A DNA stretch of 64,000 bases from NCBI GenBank assembly GCA_033675265.1, contig JAUJYZ010000848.1:205637-269636 (forward strand), in the 5' to 3' direction. Origin of the DNA: Actinostola sp. cb2023 (taxonomy: Eukaryota > Cnidaria > Anthozoa > Actiniaria > Actinostolidae). The position numbers were made by a program, and so were the translations under genes. How positions within the stretch are numbered: position 1 is the stretch's first letter; every line of letters starts with the position of its first letter. Shown in pieces: positions 11,716-23,295 of the stretch. The notes under the pieces were generated by a model, which was not told the DNA's origin, ran no database searches, and worked only from the letters and a program-made list of their open reading frames with translations.

Positions 11716-12008
11716 ACTTATCATTTAGATTTCTTTTACTAATGGGGTATTTAGGTTTTAGAATTTTACCAGCATTTTAGGCAGTGAGATTCGATATAAA
11801 AAAATTATCATATCTATTTGGAATAGTTGTGAGCTATGGATATTTTTGGGGTCCGTTGCATGGTTTCAATAGCGATTAGAAGTAGGAAGATGGTACTTAT
11901 ATAAGCAGCCATGACAATTAAATGGCTTCATGCATTTAACATCTACATGTAGAATTAATCATCAGATACAACTCAAAAAATGCAGGCAGTGCTGATTTTT
12001 AGCTAATA

Positions 12009-12229
12009 GGGAGCTTAAGCAGCACACGTTTTTGTCAACACGGACGGCGCGCGCACTGACGAATAATGTTCGAAACGACCGTTGACGTCGGTGACGGCAA
12101 TCTATGATGGCACTTCACCTGTTTTCACGTCGTAGATTGCCGTCACCGACGTCAACGTTCGTTTCGAACATCATTCGTCAGTGCGCGCGCCGTCCGTGTT
12201 GACAAAAACGCGTGCTGCTTAAGCTCTCT
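12009..12229. mobile_element. GC-rich hairpin MITE (GAGCTTAAGCAGCAC ends)
   Basis: Inverted arms of about 95 bp (GAGCTTAAGCAGCACRCG, then CGGACGGCGCGCGCACTGACG) around a short loop. AATA flanks both ends (12005-12008 and 12230-12233). Much more GC-rich than its surroundings. Confidence 0.8.
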
Positions 12230-12575
12230 AATAGCCACCACCCGTAACCAGCTCCGATGAAATGCCAATAGAGTGCTTTAAATTCATAAGCATAAAAATC
12301 AATAAGTGCATGACAGTGTGGGGCAAGCTTGCAAAATGCAAGTTACTTCCTGTTCCTTCCCTCTCTATTTATGTTAGCAAATATATATAAATAGTATAGT
12401 GAGTGCCATTCAGCTTGCATGAAAACATGTATCACATAATCTGCAATGGCTATGCCATACACTAGCTGTTACAAAAAAGAAGAATTCTGTTGAACTTGTG
12501 AGAGAAGTAGTTCAAATAATATCCCAGTACGACACTCTCTTAAAAGGAGGTACAGAATCATACAGTGTCCGCATG

Positions 12576-13815
12576 TTATAAAGAAGAGCAACATCCACTT
12601 TTCCATTGCCGCATAGTTGGATCAGGTGCCGTTCCCACGCCAACAACATCGCTTGTTGAACGATCCCTTTCATCACTCACACTTTGACCACCACCTAGTA
12701 ACTCTTGTGATATCTGATGAAATGCCTCCGTAATCCCTTCACCAGTTTTAGCAGACACCTGAAACACCTTGCAACAGTTGTGAGAACTTGCAAACAACTC
12801 CATACTCTCTGTGTTGACAGTTGATTCTAAGTCAGTTTTGTTGGCGATAACAAATTTAAGAGCATCGGGACAGAACTCTTCAGCATCGCGGACCCAGTGA
12901 GTGAGGTATTGCAACGTGCCAGACTCCTCGACACTGAACACGAAAGCACACACGTGAGCTCCTCTGTAGTAGTTCTTAGTGACAGTTCTAAATCGCTCGA
13001 CCCCCGCAGTGTCCCATACACTGAGCTGGTTAGAACAAATGAAATTAAAAAAATGATAGTTTATTTTAATAATGTACAACAGGATTGTAGATATGCTCAG
13101 ACAGTAATGTTAACGACGAAGATAAATATACAAATAATTTCAAAATCTGCAGATTTGATACCATTATCAAGTCTAAAAGGTTGCACAATTTGTTGTAAAT
13201 TATATTAGGTCCACTTCCTGTGGATGCATTGTGTAATGTCTTTCACATCGCTATATTTCCATATTCTAGATTTATAGAGATGCAGGTGAATTTTACAAGA
13301 TATACATAACATTGTACCTGCCTGTCAAGTATAACTATTATGTATTACACCAAAATGAAGCAACAAAATTGATCTTTATAAAGCAAAAGCCATGCATTTA
13401 TTCATAATTAACCTAAGCTTATAAAACTTATAACCAATTATTGGCCATGTATAATGGATATTATATGACGCTCAAGTGAATATATCATGGTACCTCAACC
13501 ATGACATAACAAACAAAACGCTAAATCCTTTTAAAAATAACTAGTTAAGAGGTACATCAAACGGGATGAACAATATGTTGATCACGCAAAATATAGTAAG
13601 CTTCACACTTGTGATGTAAAGACTAGACTCACCGTTAAATGTTTGTCGCCAATTTTCATGAATTTGGAGCAGCTGTCAATGCCTATGGTATTCCGTATAT
13701 TGGGGTTAAACGTGTTGTCTTTTAGACGAAAGAATACTGCAGTTTTACCAACTCCTGCTTCGCCAAGAAGGACAACTTTGAACATTGGACCCCGATCCTC
13801 TGCCAACGCCGCCAT
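12576..13815 (-). CDS. Divergent Rab-like small GTPase A (two exons)
   Basis: Exon 1 is 13815-13633 (61 codons, ending at ACG before donor GTGAGT). Exon 2 is 13025-12576, after acceptor ttctaaccag. Together 210 aa. I prefer the Met at 13815 (G at -3, G at +4) to the one at 13833. Visible Rab/Ras motifs: P-loop GEAGVGKT (18-25), switch-I NTIGID, G3 WDTAG (65-69), YYRGAHV, NKTD (123-126), VSAKTGEG, and a C-terminal GCCSSL with paired cysteines suited to geranylgeranylation. It probably acts as a membrane-attached vesicle-traffic switch. Oddity: the residue after WDTAG, the catalytic Gln of Ras/Rab, is Val70, so intrinsic hydrolysis should be weak. The Phe after IGID is also changed, to Ser. Head to head with Rab-like gene B, which shares the intron position. 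Which Rab subfamily it belongs to I cannot say. Confidence 0.88.
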
Positions 13816-14758
13816 TGCAAACCAGATGATCATGTACTGTACTCTCCTACCCCTCCCTCACTTACAATTCGATATACATGACGTATTTCCGATCCCTGGC
13901 GCTGTGAAACTGATATAAAATCAAACAGAAATATAAAGTGATTCTTATGTGAATAGGTTTATTAATTCTTATGTTTAAATATATTTCATAAAGGTAGATA
14001 GATGCTCAGCAATGCCTGGCACTGTGCGACGATGATGATGATTATCATGATGATATAAATGATGATGATTATATAAATGATGATGATGGTGGCGATGATG
14101 ATGGTAGTGGTAATGATAATAATGATAATGATGGTGGCGATGATGAGTGGTATTGATAATGATGATGATGGTGGTGATGATGATGGTGATGATAATGATG
14201 ATAAATATGATAATGATAATGATGTAGATGCGGATGATGATCGATGGATGCACGATGGCCGGTGCTGATGACGATGACGATGACAGCGAAGATGATGCCG
14301 GATGTATATGATGATGGTGGTGATGATGATGGTGATAATGATAATAATGATGGTGGTGATGGCGATGATGATGTATTGATAATGACGATGATGGTGGTGG
14401 TGATGATGGTGGTGATGATAATGACGATGATGGTGGTGGTGATGATGATGATAAATATGGTAATGATAATAATGATGCAGATGCGGAAGATGATGGATGG
14501 ATGGTGATGATGGTGCTGAACTGCTGATGGCGATGACGACGACGTCAAAGATGATGCCGGATGCATATGATGATGATAGTAATATGATGACACTGATGAT
14601 GGTGATATGATGGCGATGGCGATCATGGTGGTGGTGATAGTAACCATGATGATGATGACGATGAAGGCAAATTCTCCTAGAGGCCCTCCTCACGATCTGT
14701 AAGTATTAACTAGGCACCAGACTCCATCCCATCATGACATCATTGATCACAAGTCAAC
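13816..14758. promoter_or_regulatory. Divergent intergenic region with a GAT/ATG repeat
   Basis: Separates the starts of Rab-like genes A (minus) and B (plus). About 670 bp of it (13985-14655) is an imperfect GATGATGGT-type trinucleotide repeat. The flanks near each start are unique. A bidirectional promoter is inferred from arrangement only. Confidence 0.4.
13985..14655. repeat. Imperfect (GAT/ATG)n trinucleotide repeat
   Basis: Long run of GATGATGATGGTGGTGATG-like units with AATGATAAT interruptions. It opens long Asp/Met and His/Ile frames on both strands; these are compositional. Confidence 0.92.
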
Positions 14759-17700
14759 ATGGCGACGATTGCCACGAAAATCCCTCTGTACAAAGTGGTT
14801 CTCGTTGGAGAAGTAGGAGTTGGAAAATCATCAGTTTACACGCGATTTCAGAAAGGTTATTTCAATCCTCTAGGTACACCGACGATTGGAGTTGACAGCT
14901 TCACCGAAGAGCTTGTGGTTGATGGCAAACATTGCAAGGTATCTAACTTAATGACTCAAGATACATAATATTGTATCATTATATACTACAAAGAGTAAGA
15001 CATTTAACAGTACTCGATGTTTAGAATTTATTTAAAACTTTGTCATTCCATCGGGAATCATTTTCAATAGAACCGCATTTGTTTTCTTTCATTTGCAATT
15101 GATCGCCAATTAAAGTATGCCAAATATTTATACATAGATGTGTACTAGCTTAATTAAGATTGTTATATAATCCTGCGTTCGTAGAAGGAATAAAATTATG
15201 GCAAGAACTCGATATTGAAGACAGGAGGTAAGATTTCCAGGGCTTTTCGCCAAGATCGAGAGATAACAAATCCAACCTTGTGGATCAGCTGATTTCATCA
15301 GCAATTCTCAGAAATCAGTAATGGACTTTTGCTTGGGTTTCCTGGAAAACGAGGATCGCGGGGATCGCGGGGATCGGGGATCATCTCTAAAAACGTTGCT
15401 CAAAAATTTAAAAATAACATAAAAACAAGCTAGCAATTGTTGACAGTAGTCAAAAAAGATATTCGCGGCTTTAATATCGATGAAGAACAGCTACAAACAA
15501 GTCCATGATTTTTTCGACAAATTAAGCTTTTAAAATTAACTTAAACGCTTTAAAAAGCAAAACAAACAAAAAAGCCAACAAAACAGACAATTTCAGTTTT
15601 TTTCTGTAGGTTTATTTTGGTTAAGAGAGAATGTTCTAGCATTTTGACCGGCTTACTTTTCATTACGGCTTCTTGGCAAAAGCAAATGATCATCAACAAT
15701 AATGAAAAACATACTTTACGTTCTGCAGCAATCTTTTCGAAGGAGCACTATTAAATATCGATATCACTGAGAGCCACAGCAACCACTCTATCAGTTCATG
15801 CCGGGTTAAGTTGGTAGCCAAAGCTTCACTGAGAGCCACAGCAACCACTCTATCAGTTAAGTTGGTGGCCAAAGCTTCACTGAGAGCCACAGCAACCACT
15901 CTATCAGTTCATGCCGGGTTAAGTTGGTAGCCAAAGCTTCACTGAGAGCCACAGCAACCACTCTATCAGTTCATGCCGGGTTAAGTTGGTAGCCAAAGCT
16001 TCACTGAGAGCCACAGCAACCACTCTATCAGTTCATGCCGGGTTAAGTCTGTAGCCAAAGCTTCAAATTGTGAGCCATCAAAACGAGTGAACCACCTCAT
16101 TTTCGCTTCGGCTATCAAACTCTAAAAGAGTAGACTTCCCTGCTGGCAGAGGTCTCTCCAGTGATTCTTGTAGACGATCTTCACTTCGTCACTTTTGACA
16201 TCTTTTACACCAGGCTTGGCAATTAAATTCAAACAGAAATTCAGCTCTTGAGTCCAACTACCAACGACAAACCACCAAATACGATTTATCACTGAAATTC
16301 TTCGCGTTTCAAGTAAAGAAAGTGTTGTCAAGTTGATCAAACCAGGGAGGTGTCAAACACACCTTCGAAATCAGCCGATCGTACGTACATAGTCAATGTG
16401 ATTGGCTTATTCATGATACTATTCACCAATAAACGCCAATTTTGAGCAATTTAAACCTTGTTCTTTGGCTATATTATGAAAGCCTATTTAATAAAACCAC
16501 AGTTTGTGCACGATGACCGTACGCTCGAGCAACGTTTTTTATCATATGGGCGCGGTAAGGCACGGTAACCCTGTGGTGAGTCGTGCACGCGTCTTCACTT
16601 CCCGCCTAAACCACAGGTAGCCCAATCTCCGAAAGTCAACAAGTCTTTCAAGCGGTCGTAATAATTTTAATTAAAAGTTTCTTTAAAAGTAATTTAATTC
16701 ATGCTATTTTTAATTTTTAATGCTAAAACGGAATTAATCTAAACTTTATTAAACATCTTATAGTGTTCATGCAGCTACGTTTTGAGAGATGATCCCCGAT
16801 CCCCATGATCCCTGATCTCCGATCCCCGATCCCCGATCCCCGATCCCCGCGATCCTGGTTTTCCAGGAAACCTTTTGCTTGCGGAAATTGTACAGCTAGT
16901 GCAGGGGCGTAGCGTGCATATAGCTAATATACGCACGTACGCATCTGTTTACAATTTAAAATCCTTAAAATATAAATATTATTAGAAACATAAAAATATG
17001 AAGAAAAAAAGAAATCTAAGACAAATTCTTAATAGCTGACTCAGTTTAAACTTGCTGGAAACTACTCTCAGAAGGCAGGAAATGCTATTTCAGAGACCCT
17101 ATATCTCAAACATTTTTGAAGAACATGCCCACACCCCCCTATGAGCTCGCGCCTTCGCCGCTCGTTAGATTGTGGGGCCCTCAATAATTTCCCCTTGCAG
17201 TCAGTATAATGCATGTATAATTAGCAATTATTGCATGACGAAGTTGAACAAAATATTGTGATTTGTCAGTGGCGAGCAGATTATAGTTTATTTCCCTATT
17301 TAAGGTACACAGGGCCATGCCACCAATAGTCTTTGGTAAATCATTCTATTTTGACAATAAAACATTGCGATAGTATGGTTGCAGAAATCTTATAATCCTT
17401 AAGATAAAACTATATACTAAAATTATATACAATAAAAAGACAACATTTCGATGTACATATACTGGTATGCCAAGATCAAGCCTAAGTTAAAGATATATTT
17501 CTAGTTTGTTCTGGAATATTGTTGAAGAAAAATAAAAAAAGACACTTTTTGAGTGGAATAATGTTTTCTTTTTTTATGGAGTGGAATAATAATGCAGAGT
17601 GTTGAGGACGAATGCCACGTCCACATGTACATCGTGCACCTTATAGGCTGAGTACTCATTCAATCTCTTGCTTTTCAACCATTTTTCTAGTTTCTCTTGT

Positions 17701-20653
17701 GTGTTCGATTTCAAGATAATTGGAATCCTTTGTTTTTAGATAAGGTTGCTGCCCACACGGCTCAACTTCACCTACATGTATATGCATACCAAAATTTTAG
17801 TCGGTGTTTTATATGGGTAATATATGGCCCATATATGGCCCATATATGGAAAATATATGACACACTTCAGCTATATGCGGGCCATATATGGGCCTAAAAT
17901 TTTCTGTTTTTCTGGATATACGGTACAAATATGGGATAAAAACCCATATACGGCCCATATATGGGACCATATGTGGTAAATATATGGGCAGAAAATTATC
18001 CTACAATTGGGTGTTGAAATGTGGGAAATATGTGGGATAATATGTGGGATAAATATGGACTAAAATGACAATATATGGAAAATATATGTAAGAGTAATAA
18101 ATCTGGGAAATATGTGGGATATGTTATATGGAATAAATATGGGCTGAAAAGATAAATGCGGTATAAATATGGTGAATGTCTAAATCTGGGAAATATATGG
18201 GATATTATTATATGGGATAAATATGGGCTGAAAAGATAAATGCGGTATAAATATGGGATATTATTATATGGGATAAATATGGGTTGAAAAGATAAATGCG
18301 TATATAAATATGGTGATGTCTAAATCTGGGAAATATATGGGATATTATTATATGGGATAAATATGGGCTGAAAAGATAAATGCGGCATAAATATGGCGAA
18401 TGTCTAAATCTGGGAAATATATGGGATATTATTATATGGCATAAATATGGGTTGAAAAGATAAATGCGGTATAAATATGGTGAATGTCTAAATCTGGGAA
18501 ATATATGGGATATTATTATATGGGATAAATATGGGCTGAAAAGATAAATGCGGTATAAATATGGTGAATGGTTAAATCTGGGAAATATATGGAATATTAT
18601 TATATGGGATAAATATGGGCTGAAAAGATAAATGCGGTATAAATATGGTGAATGTCTAAATCTGGGAAATATATGGGATATTATTATATGGGATAAATAT
18701 GGGCTGAAAACAAAATATGGAAAATATATGGCCAACATGGGCCATATATGGCCCTTATTTCCGCCATATTGAATGACATCATAGTCACATGACAAGAAAT
18801 CAGTCTGTGATTGGTTCATGAAAAAGAGCGGGAAGCTGATGGTCTGCCATTGCTGTGTTGGGTGTTGTAGGAGGAGAGGATTTCTCCTTTCTTTACCAGG
18901 GAAAACACTGCTTGTTTAGCTGAAATTACCAACTAGAGATGTCAAGGACTTGAACAACTGCTAAACAATCCCATTAGTATCATTTTTTCTTGTTATTTGT
19001 GAAGAAATCTAACGGAAAATGCAGTATTTTCATGAATTATCTTACGTTTTTGAGATGACATGCAACTACAATTCGCTGAAGGAAAAAGACGAAAATTCAC
19101 GCTAGGTGAGTTGTTCAAATCAAATCCTCTCAATCAGTTAAATCATTACATTTTGTAATCATATTTACATCTTATAACTCAGTTAATTCACATATTTTTA
19201 CCCTTTCTTTCGTCTTTTTCAGACTGACAAGTGTGCTCAACAAAGTCAAAGACAAACCATTGTCATCGAACAGTAGACTGAGAAAACTGGCAAAGTAACA
19301 CGATTTTAATGCAAAAAAATCATGTTTTGTCAATGAATAATTGGAATTATGTGCTATTAAAATGTTTCAGTGACGTGAAATGTGTGATTTTCTACATTTT
19401 TATTGTTTTAAATCGGTATTTATACTGCACCAACATTTTGTACGATGTTCGCACTTCGGCCGTATATTTTTCATGTATTTTCCTTATATTTCCCATATAT
19501 ATTTCCGCATTTTCCCCATATATATTTACCGCATTTTCCCCATATATGTTCCGCATTTTTACCACATATTATTGCTGTATATTTTCAGGGGGGGGGACGT
19601 CTTTGGTTTATTTTTTCCATATATATTTGCACATTTTATCCGTATAAATTTCCATATTTACCCCGTATATTTCCGCATTAGTTGCGCATATATTTCCGCA
19701 TTTTTGCCACATATATTGCCGCATTTTTACCATATAAATATCCATACTTTTCCCAGTATATTTCCGCATTTTTTCCGCGTATATTTCCGTATTTTTTCCG
19801 CATATATTCCCTATTTTTGTCATATATATTTTCCGATATACGGGCCGCATTTTTCCCACATAAAAAATATCTGTAAAATATCTGGATCTCGACCAAATCC
19901 GCAATTATTCCGCATATTTCCGCATATTTTCCGTACATTTCCCATATATCCGATATATGGATTATATATGGCCCATATTTTTTCCATATTAAAATCTTGA
20001 TATATGGAATAAACCTGTCCGCATAAAACCCATAGTTTACCCACATATTTGCCATATTCAAGTCCATATATTTTCCATACTTGGCCCATATATGGCCCAT
20101 ATAAATATTTTGGTATATGCATGCATGTGCATGCATGCAATTGACAGAATACAGTTAATTCTCATCATGCATCTGCTCTCTTGAATTTCAGCTCAATATT
20201 TGGGACACGGCAGGCTTAGAAAGAACTGGCTCCCTCACCTCTCATTATTACCATGCAGCTCACGTTATAGTGTTCATGTATGCTGTGGATGACATGACCT
20301 CCTTGAACATGATCTTACACTGGGATGATGATGCTGATCGTTATGCCGACTTAGCAGTAAAGTTTCTGGTTGCCAATAAAATTGACTTGGATAAAGATGA
20401 TTGGGAGATTTTAGAGGAGAAAGCACAAACGTTTATGGACAATAACAACTTTGTTGACAAGTTTAGCATATCTGCTAAGACTGGAGAAGGAGTGCAAGAG
20501 ATGTTCCAAAGTATATCGAAACACCTACTGCAAGAGAATATGCCTGCTTCTGAACCAATAACTGATGTTTTTCACCCGTCGCCTGAAGATTCGCTGGATT
20601 TGAGGCGTTCTAACAAGAGTAGTTCTGGATGTTTTTGTTATGGCGGCGATTAA
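14759..20653 (+). CDS. Divergent Rab-like small GTPase B (two exons, 5.25-kb intron)
   Basis: Exon 1 is 14759-14938 (60 codons, AAG before donor GTATCT). Exon 2 is 20192-20653, after acceptor ttgaatttcag. The product is 213 aa. Motifs: P-loop GEVGVGKS (17-24), TIGVDS in switch I, G3 WDTAG (64-68), NKID (122-125), ISAKTGEG, and a C-terminal CFC followed by four residues. A prenylated Rab-like switch is likely. Oddities: Leu69 replaces the catalytic Gln (in Ras the Q-to-L change locks the GTP state), switch II is diverged (ERTGSLTSHYYHAAHV), and the cysteines are not at the very C-terminus. The intron holds a MULE-like element, a hAT-like remnant and an ATATGG-rich foldback element. An AATAAA lies near 20972. 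The shared intron phase with Rab-like A and with the partial gene at 935-1144 argues for local duplication. Confidence 0.87.
15336..16872. mobile_element. MULE-like non-autonomous element
   Basis: Perfect outer inverted repeats GGTTTCCTGGAAAAC / GTTTTCCAGGAAACC continue into GATCGCGGGGATCGGGGATC-type arms. Exact 9-bp target duplications TTTTGCTTG flank it (15327-15335 and 16873-16881). A 9-bp TSD with long TIRs suggests Mutator-like origin. No transposase frame. Inserted in the intron of Rab-like gene B. Confidence 0.85.
15765..16065 (+). repeat. 62-bp minisatellite inside the MULE-like element
   Basis: Five units of about 62 bp beginning TTCACTGAGAGCCACAGC and containing CATGCCGGGTTAAGTTGG. 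One unit carries an internal deletion. Confidence 0.92.
16902..17160. mobile_element. hAT-like MITE remnant (CAGGGGCG end)
   Basis: Starts CAGGGGCGTAGCGTGC and near its right end has CACACCCCCCTATGAGC. The element at 54968-55406 has the same start and a closely similar subterminal CACACCCCCCTAGTAC. The right boundary is approximate. Confidence 0.5.
17784..20122. mobile_element. Foldback element built of ATATGG-rich arms
   Basis: Outer ends are inverted: TATGCATACCAAAATTTTAG at the left, and ATTTTGGTATATGCATGC at the right, each followed inward by GGCCCATATATGGCCCATAT. The left arm (to 18770) has about seven 84-bp tandem units on the plus strand. The right arm (from 19440) has CCGCATTTTTACCATATAT motifs in the opposite sense. 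The ~670-bp centre is unique sequence without a clear gene. Lies in the intron of Rab-like B. Confidence 0.6.
18195..18710 (+). repeat. 84-bp tandem repeat
   Basis: Units begin GGGATATTATTATATGGGAT and include GAAAAGATAAATGCGGTATA. About six to seven copies, one shortened. Confidence 0.9.
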
Positions 20654-23295
20654 AGGAACATTTCTAGTGATACCAAGTATACTTTATACAGACTACAGGG
20701 AGATATGAACTTTTCATATGTGTTTTTAAAATGGTGTAATAATTAAGGTAACTGGCATTACCACAGCATTTGCACCTTCATAAGGAGTGCCGAATGGTCC
20801 CAGCAAAAAGTCACAGTCTCGCAAAATTTTGGTCAAATTTCACGGGTCTCGAAGTCTCGTTTTTTTGTGTGTGCACAAAGATATCTCAGAGTCTTGAATA
20901 TTTAAAACAAAGGCAGTCGGTGAAAAAGCATCTCGGGCTCGCCAAAAAATGCCTTGTCTCGGAGTCTTGCAAATAAATTCTCACCTTGACCATTCGACGT
21001 ACACCCCTTTCATAGTCTCCAGAGGTAGATAATAAGTGTGACGAGAATGTGTGAAGTCTTATTTGCCAGCTTGGACTGTTTTGGGGTCCAAACTAGAGGC
21101 TTATTTTGAGTAGCATGTTTTTGCCAAGGTAAAAAAATGGACTTTTTGGGTTGAGATTAGCTGTATTGGACTTTTTGGGGTTATCATATTGGCTTCATTA
21201 GTACCTCCACATCTCTTTTATACCTGAGTAACCTGTGCTTTCGTGCTTTGCACATTTTACCTCTATAAAGCAGTCATCCCTTCATGTAGGAACACATGAG
21301 TGGAAATACAATACAACAGAATACAATGGCATATAACATTATGGTCACATTTGAATTACAATACAATACAATGGAATACATGCAACATGCCATATATATA
21401 TATATAACAATGGTAATATTAGAATTACAAACTGTTCCTACATAAAGGGATGATCGACCCTCTAAACTATGATAACTAATTCTAAAACTAAGTTCTGCAA
21501 AATTGTGTGCATAGAAGTATAGTTGCAGGTATCTGATATCTTACACATGTATTTTAAAATTATTATTATTATTTTATTACTGTTATCATATTTTTATTAT
21601 TTTATTGCAAGACCTTTAAACACTTCATTGAATGATATATGTACCCTGTATACATTTTATTATTGGTTTATTATTTTTTATCTTACATCTTCAGACCTGC
21701 CAACCCCCCGAGCCCTCAAATCTTGAGACTGGGAAAGATAGGCTAAATTAGCGTGCTGTAATACCAAAAACAAAATGGCGGACAACCCTGACCATTTCCG
21801 AACCTCCCCCCCCCCCCCTTCTTAAAAAAAAAAGGAGATTTGTATCGCCTGATAAACGAATAAACGAGCGTTTCACATAATAAGACGCATATTCTGATGT
21901 TGAAAAAGATCGTTACGTTGTATTACGCAATTTCACCGTAAATCGTGGTCGTGACGTGTTTAGCCGGGAGATTTTGTCTTCAAACCGGGAGACCTGGAGT
22001 TGAGGTCCAAAATCTGGAGACTCCCGGCTAAACCGGGAGAGTTGGCAGGTCTGCATCTTGCAACCACTTTCTATTGCATGTGATGAGAAATTTGTATTGG
22101 GAGTCATGGTTTTATTGTGTTATTTAGGATTAATTTGTACTTGTAAATGTTTCAAGTATCAAAACATGTTTGTTTTTGAAAAGGACACGAGTCAAGTCAA
22201 TCCTAAATTACATTTAAAAAATCTCGGAAAACCATTTGATTATCCAAATAATATCCATGAAAAACATTGCATTTATTTGCACTACTCTTAGCCAATCAGA
22301 TTTGAGAAATTCATTATATTATAAGACATGAACAAGGAACTGAGTTCTATAGATGTGATCTGTAAAAGTGTGATGACGTGTGTGATGATGCATGTTTTCC
22401 AATAATCTATTATTAATAATATAAATAATATATTAATATTTCTTTTATTAGATTGATTTGGAAAGGAAATGAACCGTGCAAATCACTCCTTTCGTTTTAA
22501 GAATTGAAGAAGTATGTCAAAGCAGACACAACTGTACCCTTCCCCCATGCACTGCCATATGGGTGACTCCCTTACTTTAGACCCCTGTCTTATATATCTA
22601 TAAAATAATATACATGTACTGATACACTTGTTTTCAGAAACGTCCTATAGATGTAAAATGTAAAAAGGAATAATTATCGTTGTATTAACATGAAACGCGA
22701 GTAGAGGAGTCAAGCTAGTGCAAGGTCCATTCACGAATCACGGGAAACCTTGAACGACCTCGTATTTTCAGCGACAAATTCCACAAAATCAGCAGCGCTT
22801 TGTCGAGTAACACTGAACTTCCAGATTGTTCATGCTTGTGTTTATCGATACCATTGCATCTTTTTGGTCTTTTTGTAGAGTTAACGAAGGTTTAGGGACG
22901 GAATTTTATCTATAAATTCTAATTCAGAAGATTTTTCGACACGTGACAAACACGTGATCGCCTGATTTTGTTGCACGTTGTACGCATGACGGAAGTGGCC
23001 CTTCCAGGGCTCCGTAGAAGTGCGCATACACAAACAAACAATAAAACAAAAATTACCAGATTGTTAGTAGAAACCAACTGCAGAGATATTTAGTTTATTC
23101 AGTCTTTTATTCGGATTTAAAACATTCATTGTATGACTTCTATTCATTTCTGACTTTGCCTATATTTTATCCATCCGTCAGTCGGCCTTCTTGTCTGTCT
23201 GTCCTAGTGAGTTTACTTCGGCATTCGCTAGTACTAGTGTTTGGATAGCTTACATTAGTTGTAATGGTTTTGTTGACTGATATGGTTTGCTTGCT
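20654..23295. other. Intergenic stretch without a supported gene
   Basis: Between Rab-like B and the HIT-like gene. Frames are short and lack domains. It holds the MITE at 21692-22053 and an ATACAATACA-rich patch near 21310-21380. Nothing else recognised. Confidence 0.6.
21692..22053. mobile_element. MITE with CAGACCTGCCAAC ends
   Basis: TIRs CAGACCTGCCAACCCCCCGA and GGGAGAGTTGGCAGGTCTG. CATCTT is repeated directly on both sides (21686-21691 and 22054-22059). The 362-bp interior is non-coding. The ends resemble hAT MITEs, although a hAT TSD would be 8 bp. Confidence 0.8.

Larger units (their letters stand above)
8491..12575. other. Gene-free intergenic stretch crowded with small repeats
   Basis: Between the stop of the collagen/lectin gene and the stop of Rab-like gene A I see no exon-like reading frame. 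The elements that can be named are listed separately. The rest is AT-rich unique sequence. Confidence 0.6.

Noticed and set aside
13986..14693. 235-codon His/Ile-rich and Asp/Met-rich frames
   Set aside because: Produced by the GAT/ATG trinucleotide repeat; no start context, splice sites or domain.
18208..20136. Tyr/Ile/His- and Phe/Pro-rich long frames on both strands
   Set aside because: Translations of the ATATGG/CCATAT minisatellite arms inside the Rab-like B intron.
20770..20976. 68-codon frame after Rab-like gene B
   Set aside because: Lies in the probable 3' untranslated region; no similarity or structure recognised.
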